Shown here: positions 21,313-30,924 of the stretch, in pieces
How positions within the stretch are numbered: position 1 is the stretch's first letter
Layout of the letters: every line of letters begins with the position of its first letter
Assembly (NCBI RefSeq): GCF_029227915.1
Contig: NC_079887.1
Span: 19,467,650-19,531,649 of the forward strand
Length of the DNA stretch: 64,000 bases
From: Hydractinia symbiolongicarpus
Taxonomy: Eukaryota > Cnidaria > Hydrozoa > Anthoathecata > Hydractiniidae
Direction of reading: 5' to 3'
Translations under genes and position numbers: made by a program
Notes under the pieces: generated by a model
What the model saw: the letters and a program-made list of their open reading frames with translations, nothing else
The model's database searches: none
Told to the model about the DNA's origin: nothing

Positions 21313-24300
21313 TTAATCGATTGGAAGGTCATCTGTTCCCTGTAAACATTTTCGCCATCGAACAAGCATCTCTTATAATCATCAAACCCTATGGTCTTCT
21401 TCACCACACACTTCTTGACTCCCTTGCACTTCTTGTCTTTTTTTCCGTCTACCTGTTTATATTCATAATTCTTCGCTCTTAGAGCGACAAACTCCGTCAT
21501 TACCTTGCCACCTAACTCATCCTTCTTCAGACCAATGATCTTTTTATTCAAACCTATAGGTAGAGGTCTGCCATCTCTCTTATTGTACCCTGAAGTGTCA
21601 AATCGCAATGCTACATCATCAGCGATATCTTTGTAGCAGTCGTTGGTTTTGATGTGGTAGACGAATGAATCTGTATCCATGTAGCAGAGCTTTAGTTTGT
21701 CACCATATTTCGGTCTCATATAATCATAGTGAAACTCACAGATAACACCCTTGAAGTTGGGCTTCATCACCAGCTTCTCATATTGTTTTCGACTGGTAGC
21801 CAAACGTATGTCTTTGTGCTTACGTTGATTCTCCATAGTTTTCCCGAAAACAGAATTATTCATCAGCTTGAAGAAGTCCTTTTCGAAGTCATTAGTTGAT
21901 TTTGTACGTAAATTGGTGTTGAAATCGATGTAGGGCTTCAACCATGCGCTCTGCTTAAATCTCAGTACTCTATGAACCTTCTCAAGAACAAGACCATGCT
22001 TCAACTTTTGATCAAGCGCACGGATATGAATCACATAGTTCTTCTTGTCTGAAAGGCACGATATCAGCTTTTCAACGCCATTAATCTCCTTCCTCTCTGG
22101 TAGAAAGGGGAAATCGTTATGAGAATCATGAATTTCTTTTGGATAGCTTACATCAACTTCGAGGAAGTAACCCTTTTCACCGTTTTTATTTGCCAACTTT
22201 GAAATTATTCTAGGTGAAAATTTACTCTCATCGACCCACCTAAATCCTCCTGTCGGTAGCTTCTGGACCATTGCCCATCCATATAGATTGTTTGCATCGA
22301 GATATTGTAGATAGCTAGCCTCTTCAGAAGTCTTATATTTTTCGCCCATATATTTGTTATTAGCTTTGACGTGTCTATGAACAGCCTGACAGAGACCGCC
22401 CCTAATACCTTGCTCCACAAACAGGAACATATCCATATCATGCAACAAATCTAGCTCAACCTCTGTCTTTTTCAAACAGGCCTGCCAGGTTAATCCTGGA
22501 GCTGTGTAAAAATGTGCAGGATCCAGTTTATAGTTTGTTATGCATGTTTCCCTAAAAGTCTCAAAAACATCAGCAAGCAATAGAACGTCTGTCTTGAGGT
22601 AGAGATCATGATACACACCCATATTTTTGATTTTCATATGTTTCCACACCTTCTGTGCATGCGCATAATCAGCATCACTGATACCGCTCATGTTCAGCCT
22701 GCTATAAAAAGCATCTTTCGGTGGGAGCTTAGTTTCATTAAATTTATCAAAAGAATCAATGTACTCATAAGGATAAACTCCTTTTCTTCTCAATAGTTTG
22801 AATTGCTCATCACTCTTGATGAATTTTCGAAGATTTTTACACTGATTATCAGATAGATTGTTTACCAACTTATCCAGGCTACTAGCCGTGAAACGAACCG
22901 AATCGATGAATCTCAGCTGTATCTTTTTGACTTTAGTCTCTCCATTTTTGTCAATGTATTCGCTAACCTTAACATCTGTCGAGAAAGAGATATATTTCTC
23001 TTTATTTTCAGCGCTGACGCCCATATTTTCTTTTCCATGCTGCTTCGCAAGCTCTTTGATAAATAGATGTATAGACATCGTAGCCACTCAGATTATGGAA
23101 GACAACTGGAATATAATTAGGCACTTTGTATCGGATATTACATTCTCGATGAGCAGCTCCGCAAAACTTACCGGTAAAATGACAGTGATCTCTAACCTTG
23201 ATGCCATCCCCGTCATCAAATTCTTTCATGCAAATGTGGCATTCAGTGACATTTTCATGGCTATCACGTTCTTTTTTTGTCAGAGGAGTCACTGCTTTCT
23301 CGGGAAACATGTTATACAACCTTTTCGCCTCAGAAACTATATGATTCACAAAGCGTAAAACACAGTCTTCACCACGGTAAAGCGTCAGAGGGTCTGGAAC
23401 TTTACCGTGAGCAAATTTACTATAACAACAGAAACCTGTGGGAACATGTTTACCAACTTTCTCAGTGGATGATCCGCATTTTGTCTCTTCTTCAGACAAC
23501 TCTTTTGTGAAAGCTTCGAAATCGGCATACATGATAAATGGGGCTTTGAGCTGATACTGACCCTTATTAAAATTAACGGTGCTACCCTCTTTAGGTAGTT
23601 GAATCTTAACAGCATCGTTATTCTTGCAATACTTAAAGTGCTCATCCCTTTTCTGTTCGCTTAGAAAACCAGAGAGACAATTCAAGCAATAATACTCCCT
23701 ATTTTTGTGGTTTGAGTTGGCCTTACTCAGGACACCGCTCAAGTTCTTCACAGCGATATAATGTCTCTTATCCCCCTCACACAGTAAAAACAAAACAACC
23801 GTTTCTTTGCGATCAAGATGCTTCGACTTACGGCACATGTAGACACCTTCTACCCCGTCTTTTGTTAAAACGTGCACAACGATATCAGGATTTCTTCTCT
23901 CAAACAAATCTATTTTATTTAGCGCCATTGGGAAAGTTAGACCACCCCAATTATACTTATCATGCCTCTTAAGTATTGAGATACGTTCAGGATGACTTTT
24001 GATCTGCTTATGGTTAAGTGCAGCGATAACAGCCCATCTGAAACATTCATCATCTTCTTCATTTTTAGGATTAATCACAGAGAATTTTCCACTGAAATTC
24101 TTAGGTAGTGGCAAGTAAGAGCTGCCTCTCGTTAATTTTAGCTTGTGAAAGTCTACATCAATATTTAAAATTTTATCGATAACAAAGCCGGATTGAGGTA
24201 ACGCAGGGTTTTTAATCTGCTCGATTATCTTTTTAAACATATTATTAACAACATTAGATATATCGTTTTCATTGTGAATTGTTTCCATATAGCTATTGAA

Positions 24301-24948
24301 CGCCTTATCAACATAGATTGTCACTTCAGGATTGGATAAATCCTCCTTTCTCCATTTGATCCACACAGTTGCTTGAATTTTTATTGATTTTTTGTTTTTA
24401 AGTTCCCTCTTAATCAGATCAATTAAGGTGGGTCGAACCTTTTTGAGAAACAAATCAACATCCTTTTTTCCATCTGAGTTTATCTTGAACCTTTTGTACG
24501 CTGTTTCAATAGGAGTAAATTCTTTTTCCTTTTTTTCTTTTTCCTCCTCTTTCTCTCCTCTATCCTTTTTATACAAATCTAGAACCTTATCTCTCAGGGT
24601 TCTGAAAGCTTTACTCGTTTTCTCCTTAATAGCCTTAGGTACATGATTTATTAACCATTCTCTCCATTCATTCAACTTACTTTTTACCTGAGGTCTAGTT
24701 TTAGCCATTTCTTGCTGCTCAAACAAATCCATGTCTTGTTGGCTAGGAATAATTGTAACAGGTTTGACATTCCTCATCGGTCTAGGCGCTGGCACAGGTC
24801 TAGTGGGTCTCGGTGCTGGCACAGGTCTAGTGGGTGATAATAATTCGATCAACTCAGCCTTTCTGAGTCTTGAGTAGCCATGTAGGCCGCGTTCTCTAGC
24901 GAGAGCTCTTAATTCAACAACGGTATTTCGCGTTAATTCAACAACAGT
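21189..24948 (-). pseudogene. polB: Protein-primed family B DNA polymerase of the Polinton, frameshifted
   Basis: The enzyme would copy the linear element from a protein-linked terminus. From the N-terminus there is a SAP-like helix pair (RKAELIELL), a Pro-rich linker and a basic region. A C2H2-like finger (YCLNCLSGF...HFKYC) precedes exonuclease motif I (MYADFEAF), and a His/Cys cluster (CHICMKEF...RDHCHFTG) precedes VFHNLSGYD. After the break come exonuclease III (YLKTDVLLLADVF), polymerase motif A (LDANNLYGWAM), motif B (LMNNSVFGKTMENQ), motif C (YMDTDSF) and LRAKNYEYK. The two ORFs (23008-24852 and 21189-23087) meet at about 23065 right after exonuclease motif II, where a small insertion shifts the frame. 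Near the start, an in-frame TAA (about 24940) follows an ATG and a short direct repeat. The gene's 3' end lies inside the left terminal repeat. Confidence 0.95.
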
Positions 24949-25079
24949 ATTTTAAGAAGCCATAGTGGTGATATGTTTGTGATATATTATTACGATTATA
25001 ACTCTTTAAGATCTTTTTCACTTTTTCCACCATCGGCATTTTGTTACTCGCATTAAGTAACAAACAAGCGAGGTCAATT

Positions 25080-25379
25080 TCATTTCATCTTTTTGGAAGC
25101 CCTCTTGTCATTATAACGTTTTTGAGAGCTGAGATATCTCTCTCTGTTGTTTTGAATCCAGGTTGAGATGTATTTAATCCAAGCTTGTTGAGTATCAGGA
25201 TCAACAATATAAGATGGATCCTTATCATTCTTTTCAAGCACATCAATCAATTTAGCTTTAGTCATTAGGGAAATATATTTTATTTTTCGTGACGCACATA
25301 ATTTTCGTAGCGCCTTAACTTTCAGTGATTTATAGTCTGATACGAGAGTATCGCGGTGTAATTCGGGTTTATTAGCCAT
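25080..25379 (-). CDS. Small SAP-like/basic protein of the Polinton (99 aa)
   Basis: Intact ORF starting at ATG 25379. The middle (LKVKALRKLCASRKIKYISL...KAKLIDVLEKND) is a helix-turn-helix pair of the SAP type, which in other proteins binds AT-rich DNA. The C-terminus is strongly basic (YNDKRASKKMK). A polymerase-linked SAP-like segment occurs next door in the polymerase N-terminus, so the two may be related. A TATATATA lies about 11 bp upstream of the ATG. A role in DNA binding or packaging is an inference. Confidence 0.7.
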   Translation of the reverse strand: MANKPELHRDTLVSDYKSLKVKALRKLCASRKIKYISLMTKAKLIDVLEKNDKDPSYIVDPDTQQAWIKYISTWIQNNRERYLSSQKRYNDKRASKKMK

Positions 25380-25389
25380 CTTTATTCCT

Positions 25390-25397
25390 TATATATA
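25390..25397 (-). promoter_or_regulatory. TATA-like box before the SAP-like gene
   Basis: TATATATA on the minus strand, a short distance upstream of the ATG at 25379. Similar AT boxes precede several Polinton genes. Confidence 0.35.
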
Positions 25398-25481
25398 ATC
25401 AATAAAATACGTTTAAGGCACTTTTGTCGTGCTACATCATAACAAAAATGAGCTAAATAAAGGTGTGCATAAATAAAAAAA

Positions 25482-26454
25482 ATGTCAAACTCTAAACTTC
25501 AAGAGATTTACTATCAACCTCAAAATTTATGGAAAGGAAAAAAAGGCTGTTCAGAATTTAAGAGGATTCGGCTTCAAGCCAAAGGAAATCAAGCAATGGC
25601 TATCAAAACAAGCATTTTGGCAAGTACATTTACCCGCTCCAAAACATGTTGAAAGACCACATTATGAAGTTACTACTCCTAATGATTTACACCAGTTTGA
25701 TCTACTCTACATGCCTGGTGACATACTGTATGGTAATAAATATAAGTACATTTTGTCTGGAATCGATGTTGCTTCCAGATACAAAGTAGCCCGACCTTTG
25801 AAGACTAAGAAAGCCAAAGAGGTTCCTGCTATGATTGAAGACATTTACAAGGCTGGACCATTAACTTATCCGAAAACTTTCCAATGTGATAATGGTTCAG
25901 AATTCAAAGCAGATGTATCAAAATTGTTGGATAAGCATAAGGTTGAAAAAAAAAGAGCGACTACAAAATATAAGCATACCCACACAGCTTTTGTTGAGGC
26001 GTTGAACAAGATACTTGCTGAAAATTTATTCAAAATACAAGATGCTCAAGAACTGAATGATTCTGAAAAGTTGGGTTAAGCATTTATATAAACTGATTGA
26101 TAGGTTAAACGATACAAAGACGCAGATGATTGGTATGAAACCAAAATATGCTATTAAAATGAAAGAGGTGCCTATTGCTAAACGAGAGAATTATCCACCT
26201 GAAATAAAATTACCTCAAGATGGTTTGTATAGATATTTATTACAACCAGGTGAAGAACATGATGATGAGCGGAGACGAGCAACCGATAGAATATGGTCAA
26301 AAACACATATAGATTGCGTAAGGTAATAGCGCAACCAGGTAACCGTGTAATGTACTATGTTCAAGATGGACCTAGACGAGCTTTTGTAAAAGAAGAATTG
26401 ATGTTAATACCTGAAGATATAGAATTACCTCCTAATTATGTGCAAGGTTGGTGA
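25482..26454 (+). pseudogene. Polinton integrase (rve/DDE type) with multiple frameshifts
   Basis: The retroviral-type integrase inserts the linear DNA and makes the target duplication. Translation starts at ATG 25482 (MSNSKLQEIYYQPQNLW), but an A-run near 25540 shifts the frame. The core follows: HVERPHYEVTTPNDLHQFD (first Asp), GIDVASRYKVARPL, FQCDNGSEFK (second Asp) and FVEALNKILAE (catalytic Glu). Another shift falls near 26060 and a third near 26295. The C-terminal piece (RLRKVIAQPGNRVMYYVQDG...YVQGW) looks like the chromo/SH3-like end usual in Polinton integrases. It is on the plus strand, divergent from the polymerase side. All catalytic residues are visible, but at least three frameshifts abolish the protein. 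Confidence 0.92.
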
Positions 26455-26527
26455 AAAAGGGGCGATGCATAAAAAGTATCTTTACTTGTTTCTAGTAAAG
26501 ATGATTGTGCTGAGGATCGCGCAGGGT

Positions 26528-26878
26528 TTAGTGTTGAGGATCGCGCCACATAATGTCATAATTAAAAAATTGTCTTTCATGATTCTTTTGAGAATGCGTG
26601 AGACCTTTTGATCTAACAAAGGCTTCTCTAGAGTCCCAACTATAATCTTTTAATTCAATCCAAAGTTTTGAGGGCAACCACGTCTTATATATATTTCCTT
26701 TTATGTCTTGGACCTCTGCATACATAGCTGTTCCAGGACCAGCTTTAGACGCAGGTGTGTCTATTTCACTCACAGATTTAACAAGGTAAATCACGTTTTC
26801 AGGTAGCTCTCTCCACTTTATGATTGGAACAAATCGTTCCATGTTTTGTTCAAATGTTTCAGCTGTTGGAAATTCCAT
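26528..26878 (-). CDS. Polinton accessory protein, 116 aa, unknown
   Basis: Intact ORF from ATG 26878, convergent with the integrase. It is soluble-looking, with no membrane segment, rich in Trp and charged residues (IIKWRELPENVIYLVKSVSE; TWLPSKLWIELKDYSW), and ends FFNYDIMWRDPQH. The GNIYKTWLPSKLW stretch suggests a small beta-rich fold. I cannot assign a function. A TATATATA at 26890-26897 lies 12 bp upstream of the start codon. Confidence 0.7.
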   Translation of the reverse strand: MEFPTAETFEQNMERFVPIIKWRELPENVIYLVKSVSEIDTPASKAGPGTAMYAEVQDIKGNIYKTWLPSKLWIELKDYSWDSREAFVRSKGLTHSQKNHERQFFNYDIMWRDPQH

Positions 26879-26889
26879 TGTTTGTTTCT

Positions 26890-26897
26890 GTTATATA
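26890..26897 (-). promoter_or_regulatory. TATA-like box before the 116-aa gene
   Basis: TATATATA on the minus strand directly upstream of ATG 26878, matching the arrangement at 25390. Confidence 0.35.
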
Positions 26898-26982
26898 TAC
26901 GCGATTATATCTCTTTATACCACTTTCAAATATTAATTTTTCAAATAACACATGAAATAAATGAATGGTACACAAGCACACA

Positions 26983-27582
26983 TTACGAACTTTGTTCTGG
27001 ATTTAATGTCTTTTTTAGATTTTGAATTTCCGCCATTAAACTTTTCTCAAACTGACTGCGTGTTTCACTCTCCATCTTTCTATCTGTTGTGGTCACCTTT
27101 TCTAAAGCTTCGTAGTATATACCACCTAAAGCTTGAAATTTTTTGTGGGTAATCTTTCCATCATTCCATGCTTTTGAGATGGTGGTTTCAAACACAGCAA
27201 TAGCAGACGTTACAACATCATATAATTTCATGGCTTTGTCGAGTTTCTTTTGGTATTTTTTAATCAACGCTCTGATAATGCTAGCGGAAATAGAGCCGGC
27301 TAAGGCTACGCCACCTAATTCAACAGAAATGGGATTTCCAATAAGAGTAGCGCCTGTTGCTATTGAACCAATACCAGAGCTAATGGTTAAAGCGCTTGAG
27401 CTGACATTAAAAAGCATTAATCGGTGTAGTGCTTTGTTGTATTTCTCATATTTGGTGTTGAATTTGTTTTTTAATTTTATCAACTTTTCAAGTTGAGAAT
27501 TCACAATACTTGTGTTAAACTTGTCTTGCTCACTCGAATACTCGGGAGCAGTGGGTAACTTTGGATAAATCTTAAAACTCAT
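26983..27582 (-). CDS. Polinton accessory membrane-active protein, 199 aa
   Basis: Intact ORF from ATG 27582. An N-terminal charged helix region is followed by a long Gly/Ala/Ser-rich hydrophobic stretch at about residues 60-105 (SGIGSIATGATLIGNPISVE, GGVALAGSISASIIRALI), then Lys-rich helices and an EF-like segment (WNDGKITHKKFQALGG). I believe proteins of this shape recur in cnidarian Polintons. A capsid-associated membrane-active role is plausible but unproven. It is divergent from the gene at 27640, and the two share a 57-bp spacer with CTTATAAAAA. Confidence 0.7.
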   Translation of the reverse strand: MSFKIYPKLPTAPEYSSEQDKFNTSIVNSQLEKLIKLKNKFNTKYEKYNKALHRLMLFNVSSSALTISSGIGSIATGATLIGNPISVELGGVALAGSISASIIRALIKKYQKKLDKAMKLYDVVTSAIAVFETTISKAWNDGKITHKKFQALGGIYYEALEKVTTTDRKMESETRSQFEKSLMAEIQNLKKTLNPEQSS

Positions 27583-27604
27583 TTTTATTTTAGAGGTAAA
27601 TTAT

Positions 27605-27614
27605 CTTATAAAAA
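27605..27614. promoter_or_regulatory. Shared TATA-like element between divergent Polinton genes
   Basis: CTTATAAAAA in the 57-bp gap between the genes starting at 27582 (minus) and 27640 (plus). The plus-strand gene has an A-rich leader (TAAATAAATAAA) up to its ATG. Confidence 0.35.
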
Positions 27615-27639
27615 ACTACCCTCTAAGTAAATAAATAAA

Positions 27640-28913
27640 ATGGCAGACATTGACATTGATCCTTTTAGTGAACATGGAAACCCTGATGAAGGTACCGATG
27701 AAACGCTTCCTCTCATACCCACTGGAGACCATACAGGTGTACAAATACATACATCAGGTGAAAAGGAAACATCATTCGGAGGTCTCGGTCAGAATACTAG
27801 AGTTTTGCAGGAAATAGTTGAAGCGCTGTATGATAGATTATCTGAAAGATTCCAACCAAAACCTGAGGTGTTATATACCGACCTGTTTGAAATTAGAGAT
27901 GGTGAACTATACTACAAAGACGATAACAGGCCATTGACAAACAATGGAAGACTAAGGGCTACTGATACTATATCAGATATATTAGGCAAGAAAAAGCTGC
28001 GTGACAAGCAGCTAAGCTAAACAAAATACAAGAAGAACTACCCTCATTATCTAAAATAACAACAGCAAGTGATTTAGAATTAGAAGCTATATCTGGAGAT
28101 GTGGTAAACAGTACGGAAGATTTAATTTCATTGGTCAAACAACAATATGTAGATCATAAAGCAACTCAGACTGGTGATTTATTTGAATATTCTATGCGTG
28201 AATTGTTAGGATTGGATAGATCATTGAGAAATATACGAGGAAGTCTTCAAGATGAAGTTGCCAAAAAGGTTCAACTCGAACAGCATATTGATAGAGAAAA
28301 AAACAAGTTGGAAGAGATGGAAAACACACCAAATATGACTGAGGAACAACAAAACGAAATGAAAGAAAGGATGAAAGGTTTGCAAAATGAGTTGAAAGGT
28401 CGACAAAAGATTATCGATATTCTCAAAGGTAAACTTAACAGTCAAATAACAAGCATCAAGGAGACGATTACTAAACTCCTTGACAAAGATACTACATTGA
28501 GTGAAGAGATACGAACACTACTCCGTGAACAAGGTATCACTGTTGTTAGCATATTAGCAGCGTTTGGTATGGCTATTGGTGTCCTTGTGGAAGCTTTATT
28601 ACCTGGAGGTGGTGAGTCAACAAGTCAATCACAAAATCCTAACAAAGGCGATGATAAAAAGGATGGTGCAAAGGAATGGATAAAAAACAAGTTGGATGCG
28701 TTGGGGTCTCTTTTAGGAAGGCTGGCAAGTAAAGCTGCTGCGGCTTTACCAGGTATATTAGGATCTATTGTATCATGGATACTCAATCGAGCGAAAGAAG
28801 TGGTAGGTTGATTGAGTCAAAACCTATGGGCTTTAGTAGTTGGAATTGGAGGTCTAATATACACCTATCTCATAACAAAGCGTTACTGCTCTTACGGCTT
28901 ATATGTTACATGA
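27640..28913 (+). pseudogene. Large coiled-coil/membrane Polinton protein, broken by a frameshift and a stop
   Basis: The first ORF (27640-28020) begins MADIDIDPFSEHGNPDEG and ends at a frameshift near 28000. The second frame resumes before 28101 and carries a long coiled coil (QDEVAKKVQLEQHIDREKNK to about SQITSIKETI). It then has a hydrophobic segment (VVSILAAFGMAIGVLVEALL), a Lys-rich linker, an Ala-rich amphipathic segment (LASKAAAALPGILGSIVSW) and an in-frame TGA at 28809. Beyond the TGA the same frame stays open to 28913 and encodes another membrane segment (LWALVVGIGGLIYTYLITK), so the stop is probably a recent nonsense change. Function is unknown. The layout suits a virion-associated membrane protein. 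Confidence 0.75.
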
Positions 28914-28943
28914 TACATGTAACATAGTTTTTGCTCCCTATGT

Positions 28944-29366
28944 TTATCTTTCAAAATACCACACAATTCCACCAATTCCGATCATACTCAAAGTAATAAA
29001 TGCCAATTCCCTTTCATGTTGATCCTGACTCGGTGTATAAAAGTCGCTCAATACAGGCTCCCGTGGTAAAGGTTCAAGTTTATCTCCAAACACTTTGCCA
29101 TATTCGCGCATTGCATCGTTTAATTCTATGAATTTGCCTTGAGCTTTCTTTTCAGGTCTGAGCTGCTTATTGATAAAGTCTATTCTCTCTTGTCTTTTTT
29201 GTTGCCATAAAACCTGGGCTTTTTGTAATTGTTCAACTGCTAAATCATGTCGCTTTCTTTCCTTATCGATTCTGTCTTTGGATAATCTTGAAAAGAGATA
29301 GCTTGATCCTGTAAAAGCTAAAGCGTTAGCTAAAGCACCTCCTAACATCATTGCAATTAAAGCCAT
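28944..29366 (-). CDS. Polinton accessory protein with two terminal membrane segments, 140 aa
   Basis: Intact ORF from ATG 29366. The N-terminus is hydrophobic (MALIAMMLGGALANALAFTG). A basic coiled-coil-like middle follows (SKDRIDKERKRHDLAVEQLQ), and the end is a second membrane segment (FITLSMIGIGGIVWYFER). It is convergent with the gene at 27640 and lies 2 bp downstream of the next minus-strand ORF, so the group 28944-30482 may be expressed together. I believe this type recurs in cnidarian Polintons; its role is not known. Confidence 0.75.
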   Translation of the reverse strand: MALIAMMLGGALANALAFTGSSYLFSRLSKDRIDKERKRHDLAVEQLQKAQVLWQQKRQERIDFINKQLRPEKKAQGKFIELNDAMREYGKVFGDKLEPLPREPVLSDFYTPSQDQHERELAFITLSMIGIGGIVWYFER

Positions 29367-29368
29367 AT

Positions 29369-29596
29369 TTAGATATTGATATTTTCAGGTAAAATCTTTT
29401 GCTTAATTAAGTATTCTCTTGTTATTTCACTAGCAGCAACAATAGCAACTAGTTTTCCAGTATCTTCCAAATCAAACTTCTGAATTGAGGGAGGTGACAT
29501 TTTTAACACCTTTTTTCCAAGCATTGAATAGCCGATAGCGAAAACGCAAACGACTGATGCGTGATATAAATCGTTGACGATACATTTCTTGTCCAT
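29369..29596 (-). CDS. Small Polinton accessory protein, 75 aa
   Basis: Intact ORF from ATG 29596 (MDKKCIVNDLYHASVVCVFA). One hydrophobic N-terminal segment (ASVVCVFAIGYSMLG) is followed by a polar C-terminal half (LEDTGKLVAIVAASEITREY). It is tightly packed between neighbours on the same strand. A TTATATATT lies just upstream of the ATG. Confidence 0.65.
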   Translation of the reverse strand: MDKKCIVNDLYHASVVCVFAIGYSMLGKKVLKMSPPSIQKFDLEDTGKLVAIVAASEITREYLIKQKILPENINI

Positions 29597-29638
29597 GTTA
29601 TTATATATTGTGAGATTATATATTGCAGGATTATCCTT

Positions 29639-29995
29639 TTATTCCATTTCAAGTTTATTTATTTTTACAGGTATTTTAGATTTTTGGGGAGAGGAAGGGA
29701 CACTATTTAGCTTAGTATTTTGGTCTTTCTTTTTATACATAAAATAAGCAAAGCCACCAACTAAACTGAGAGCTATTATTCCACCTATAGCGTAGTTCAT
29801 AGGCTTTTCATTTAGTTTAGTGGTAGAATATGCCTCTCCACTTTCTTTTTGAGATGAGTGTGTTTGTGTCTGTGTTATCGACTCTTGTTTTAATTCTTCT
29901 CGCTTTTTACGGTTATATTTCGCCAACCTCTTACCTGCTTCAACCTTTTTAGGGTTCTTCGTTGTCACTTGAATGGGGGTCTGTTCTTCTGACAT
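29639..29995 (-). CDS. Single-pass membrane protein of the Polinton, 118 aa
   Basis: Intact ORF from ATG 29995. The N-terminus is basic (KNPKKVEAGKRLAKYNRKKR), followed by a Gln/Thr/Ser-rich linker. One clear transmembrane helix (YAIGGIIALSLVGGFAYFMY) is followed by a stop-transfer KKK and a short polar tail. The basic N-terminus and single anchor suggest a type II arrangement or a virion membrane linker; this is inference. It overlaps the end of the upstream gene by 47 bp. Confidence 0.7.
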   Translation of the reverse strand: MSEEQTPIQVTTKNPKKVEAGKRLAKYNRKKREELKQESITQTQTHSSQKESGEAYSTTKLNEKPMNYAIGGIIALSLVGGFAYFMYKKKDQNTKLNSVPSSPQKSKIPVKINKLEME

Positions 29996-30482
29996 TTTTA
30001 TTATTTGCTATATTTATATTATTTGTGTTTAAATTTCTTCCATTGATATAATGCCTTCCGGTAATAAGACCAACACTGAATGGTGCTAACAATGAGCCGA
30101 ATTTATAATACAAATCGCATGTGAATCTTTGAAGGGCAGAGTTTAAGAAGGGGTCATTTTCCAGGTCATTACTCAATGCATCTTGATTGTTTAATCCTAA
30201 AACTGTACAAGCTCCCATAGAATACATGTGAATGATTGATTGCCCTAAGGACTTCACCATCTGACCTGATAGTTTAGCTTCATAGATACTAAAAAGTTTT
30301 TTTACCTTTTCATTTTTGAGTTTTTGAATTTGCTCTTCTGTATACATTTTCCCTAGGTATAGCTTGCTATTTCTAGTTAACATACACTCAAGCAATTTTT
30401 GCTTTTAATCATCCTCAGGTGGTGGTGGAAATTCACCTGGAATATCATGTCCAATTAAATTATCGATTGCTGTTTCCGCCAT
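29949..30482 (-). pseudogene. Polinton accessory protein with helical repeats, frameshifted near its start
   Basis: An ATG at 30482 opens a short frame (MAETAIDNLIGHDIPGEF, then a Pro/Asp stretch) that stops at about 30408. The main body continues in another frame (first ATG 30383) with YTEEQIQKLKNEKVKKLFS, SIIHMYSMGACTVLGLNNQD, DPFLNSALQRFTCDLYYKFG and SLLAPFSVGLITGRHYI. The join looks like a small indel. The remaining protein is mostly helical with two moderately hydrophobic segments. The 3' end overlaps the next gene. Function is unassigned. Confidence 0.65.
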
Positions 30483-30609
30483 TTTTATTAGGAAGAGGTA
30501 TTTTTTAATACAAAAATAGCAAAAGCTCAGTAGGATGCTTGATAGCATGAAGTTGACATATTCTATCATTTTGTTATATCTGTTGTAATTTTCTTATATC
30601 TTCTTGTAT

Positions 30610-30890
30610 CTGTGCTGTAATTTGTTGAAATTTGCTATATAAGAGTTTGCTATCTTCTTATGAGCTTGTTGAAATTTGCTATATAAGAGTTTGCTATCTT
30701 CTTATAGTTTTGTGGAAATTTGTTGTATAAAAGTTTGCTATCTTCTTATAGTTTTGTTGAAATTTGCTGTATAAGAGTTTGCTATCTTCTTATAGTTTTG
30801 TTGAAATTTGCTATATAAGAGTTTGCTATCTTCTTATGAACTTGTTAAAATTTGCTGCATAAGAGCCTATAGTATTCTTATAGCTTTGTT
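30610..30890. repeat. 44-bp tandem array (about 6 copies) inside the Polinton
   Basis: Units anchored on GTTGAAATTTGC begin at 30624, 30668, 30712, 30756, 30800 and 30844, exactly 44 bp apart. Each has GCTATATAAGAGTTTGCTAT and CTTCTTAT. The array fills the gap between the packaging ATPase stop (30925) and the next minus-strand start (30482), so on the minus strand it supplies repeated TATATAG boxes upstream of a gene cluster. Confidence 0.93.
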
Positions 30891-30924
30891 ACAAGAGTAT
30901 TGTAACAAAAAAACGTCAATCCAC

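Noticed and set aside
22858-23358. 166-codon plus-strand open frame
   Set aside because: Antisense shadow of the Polinton polymerase gene.
30610-30890. CRISPR-like array
   Set aside because: Units are contiguous 44-bp tandem repeats without unique spacers, in a eukaryotic mobile element.
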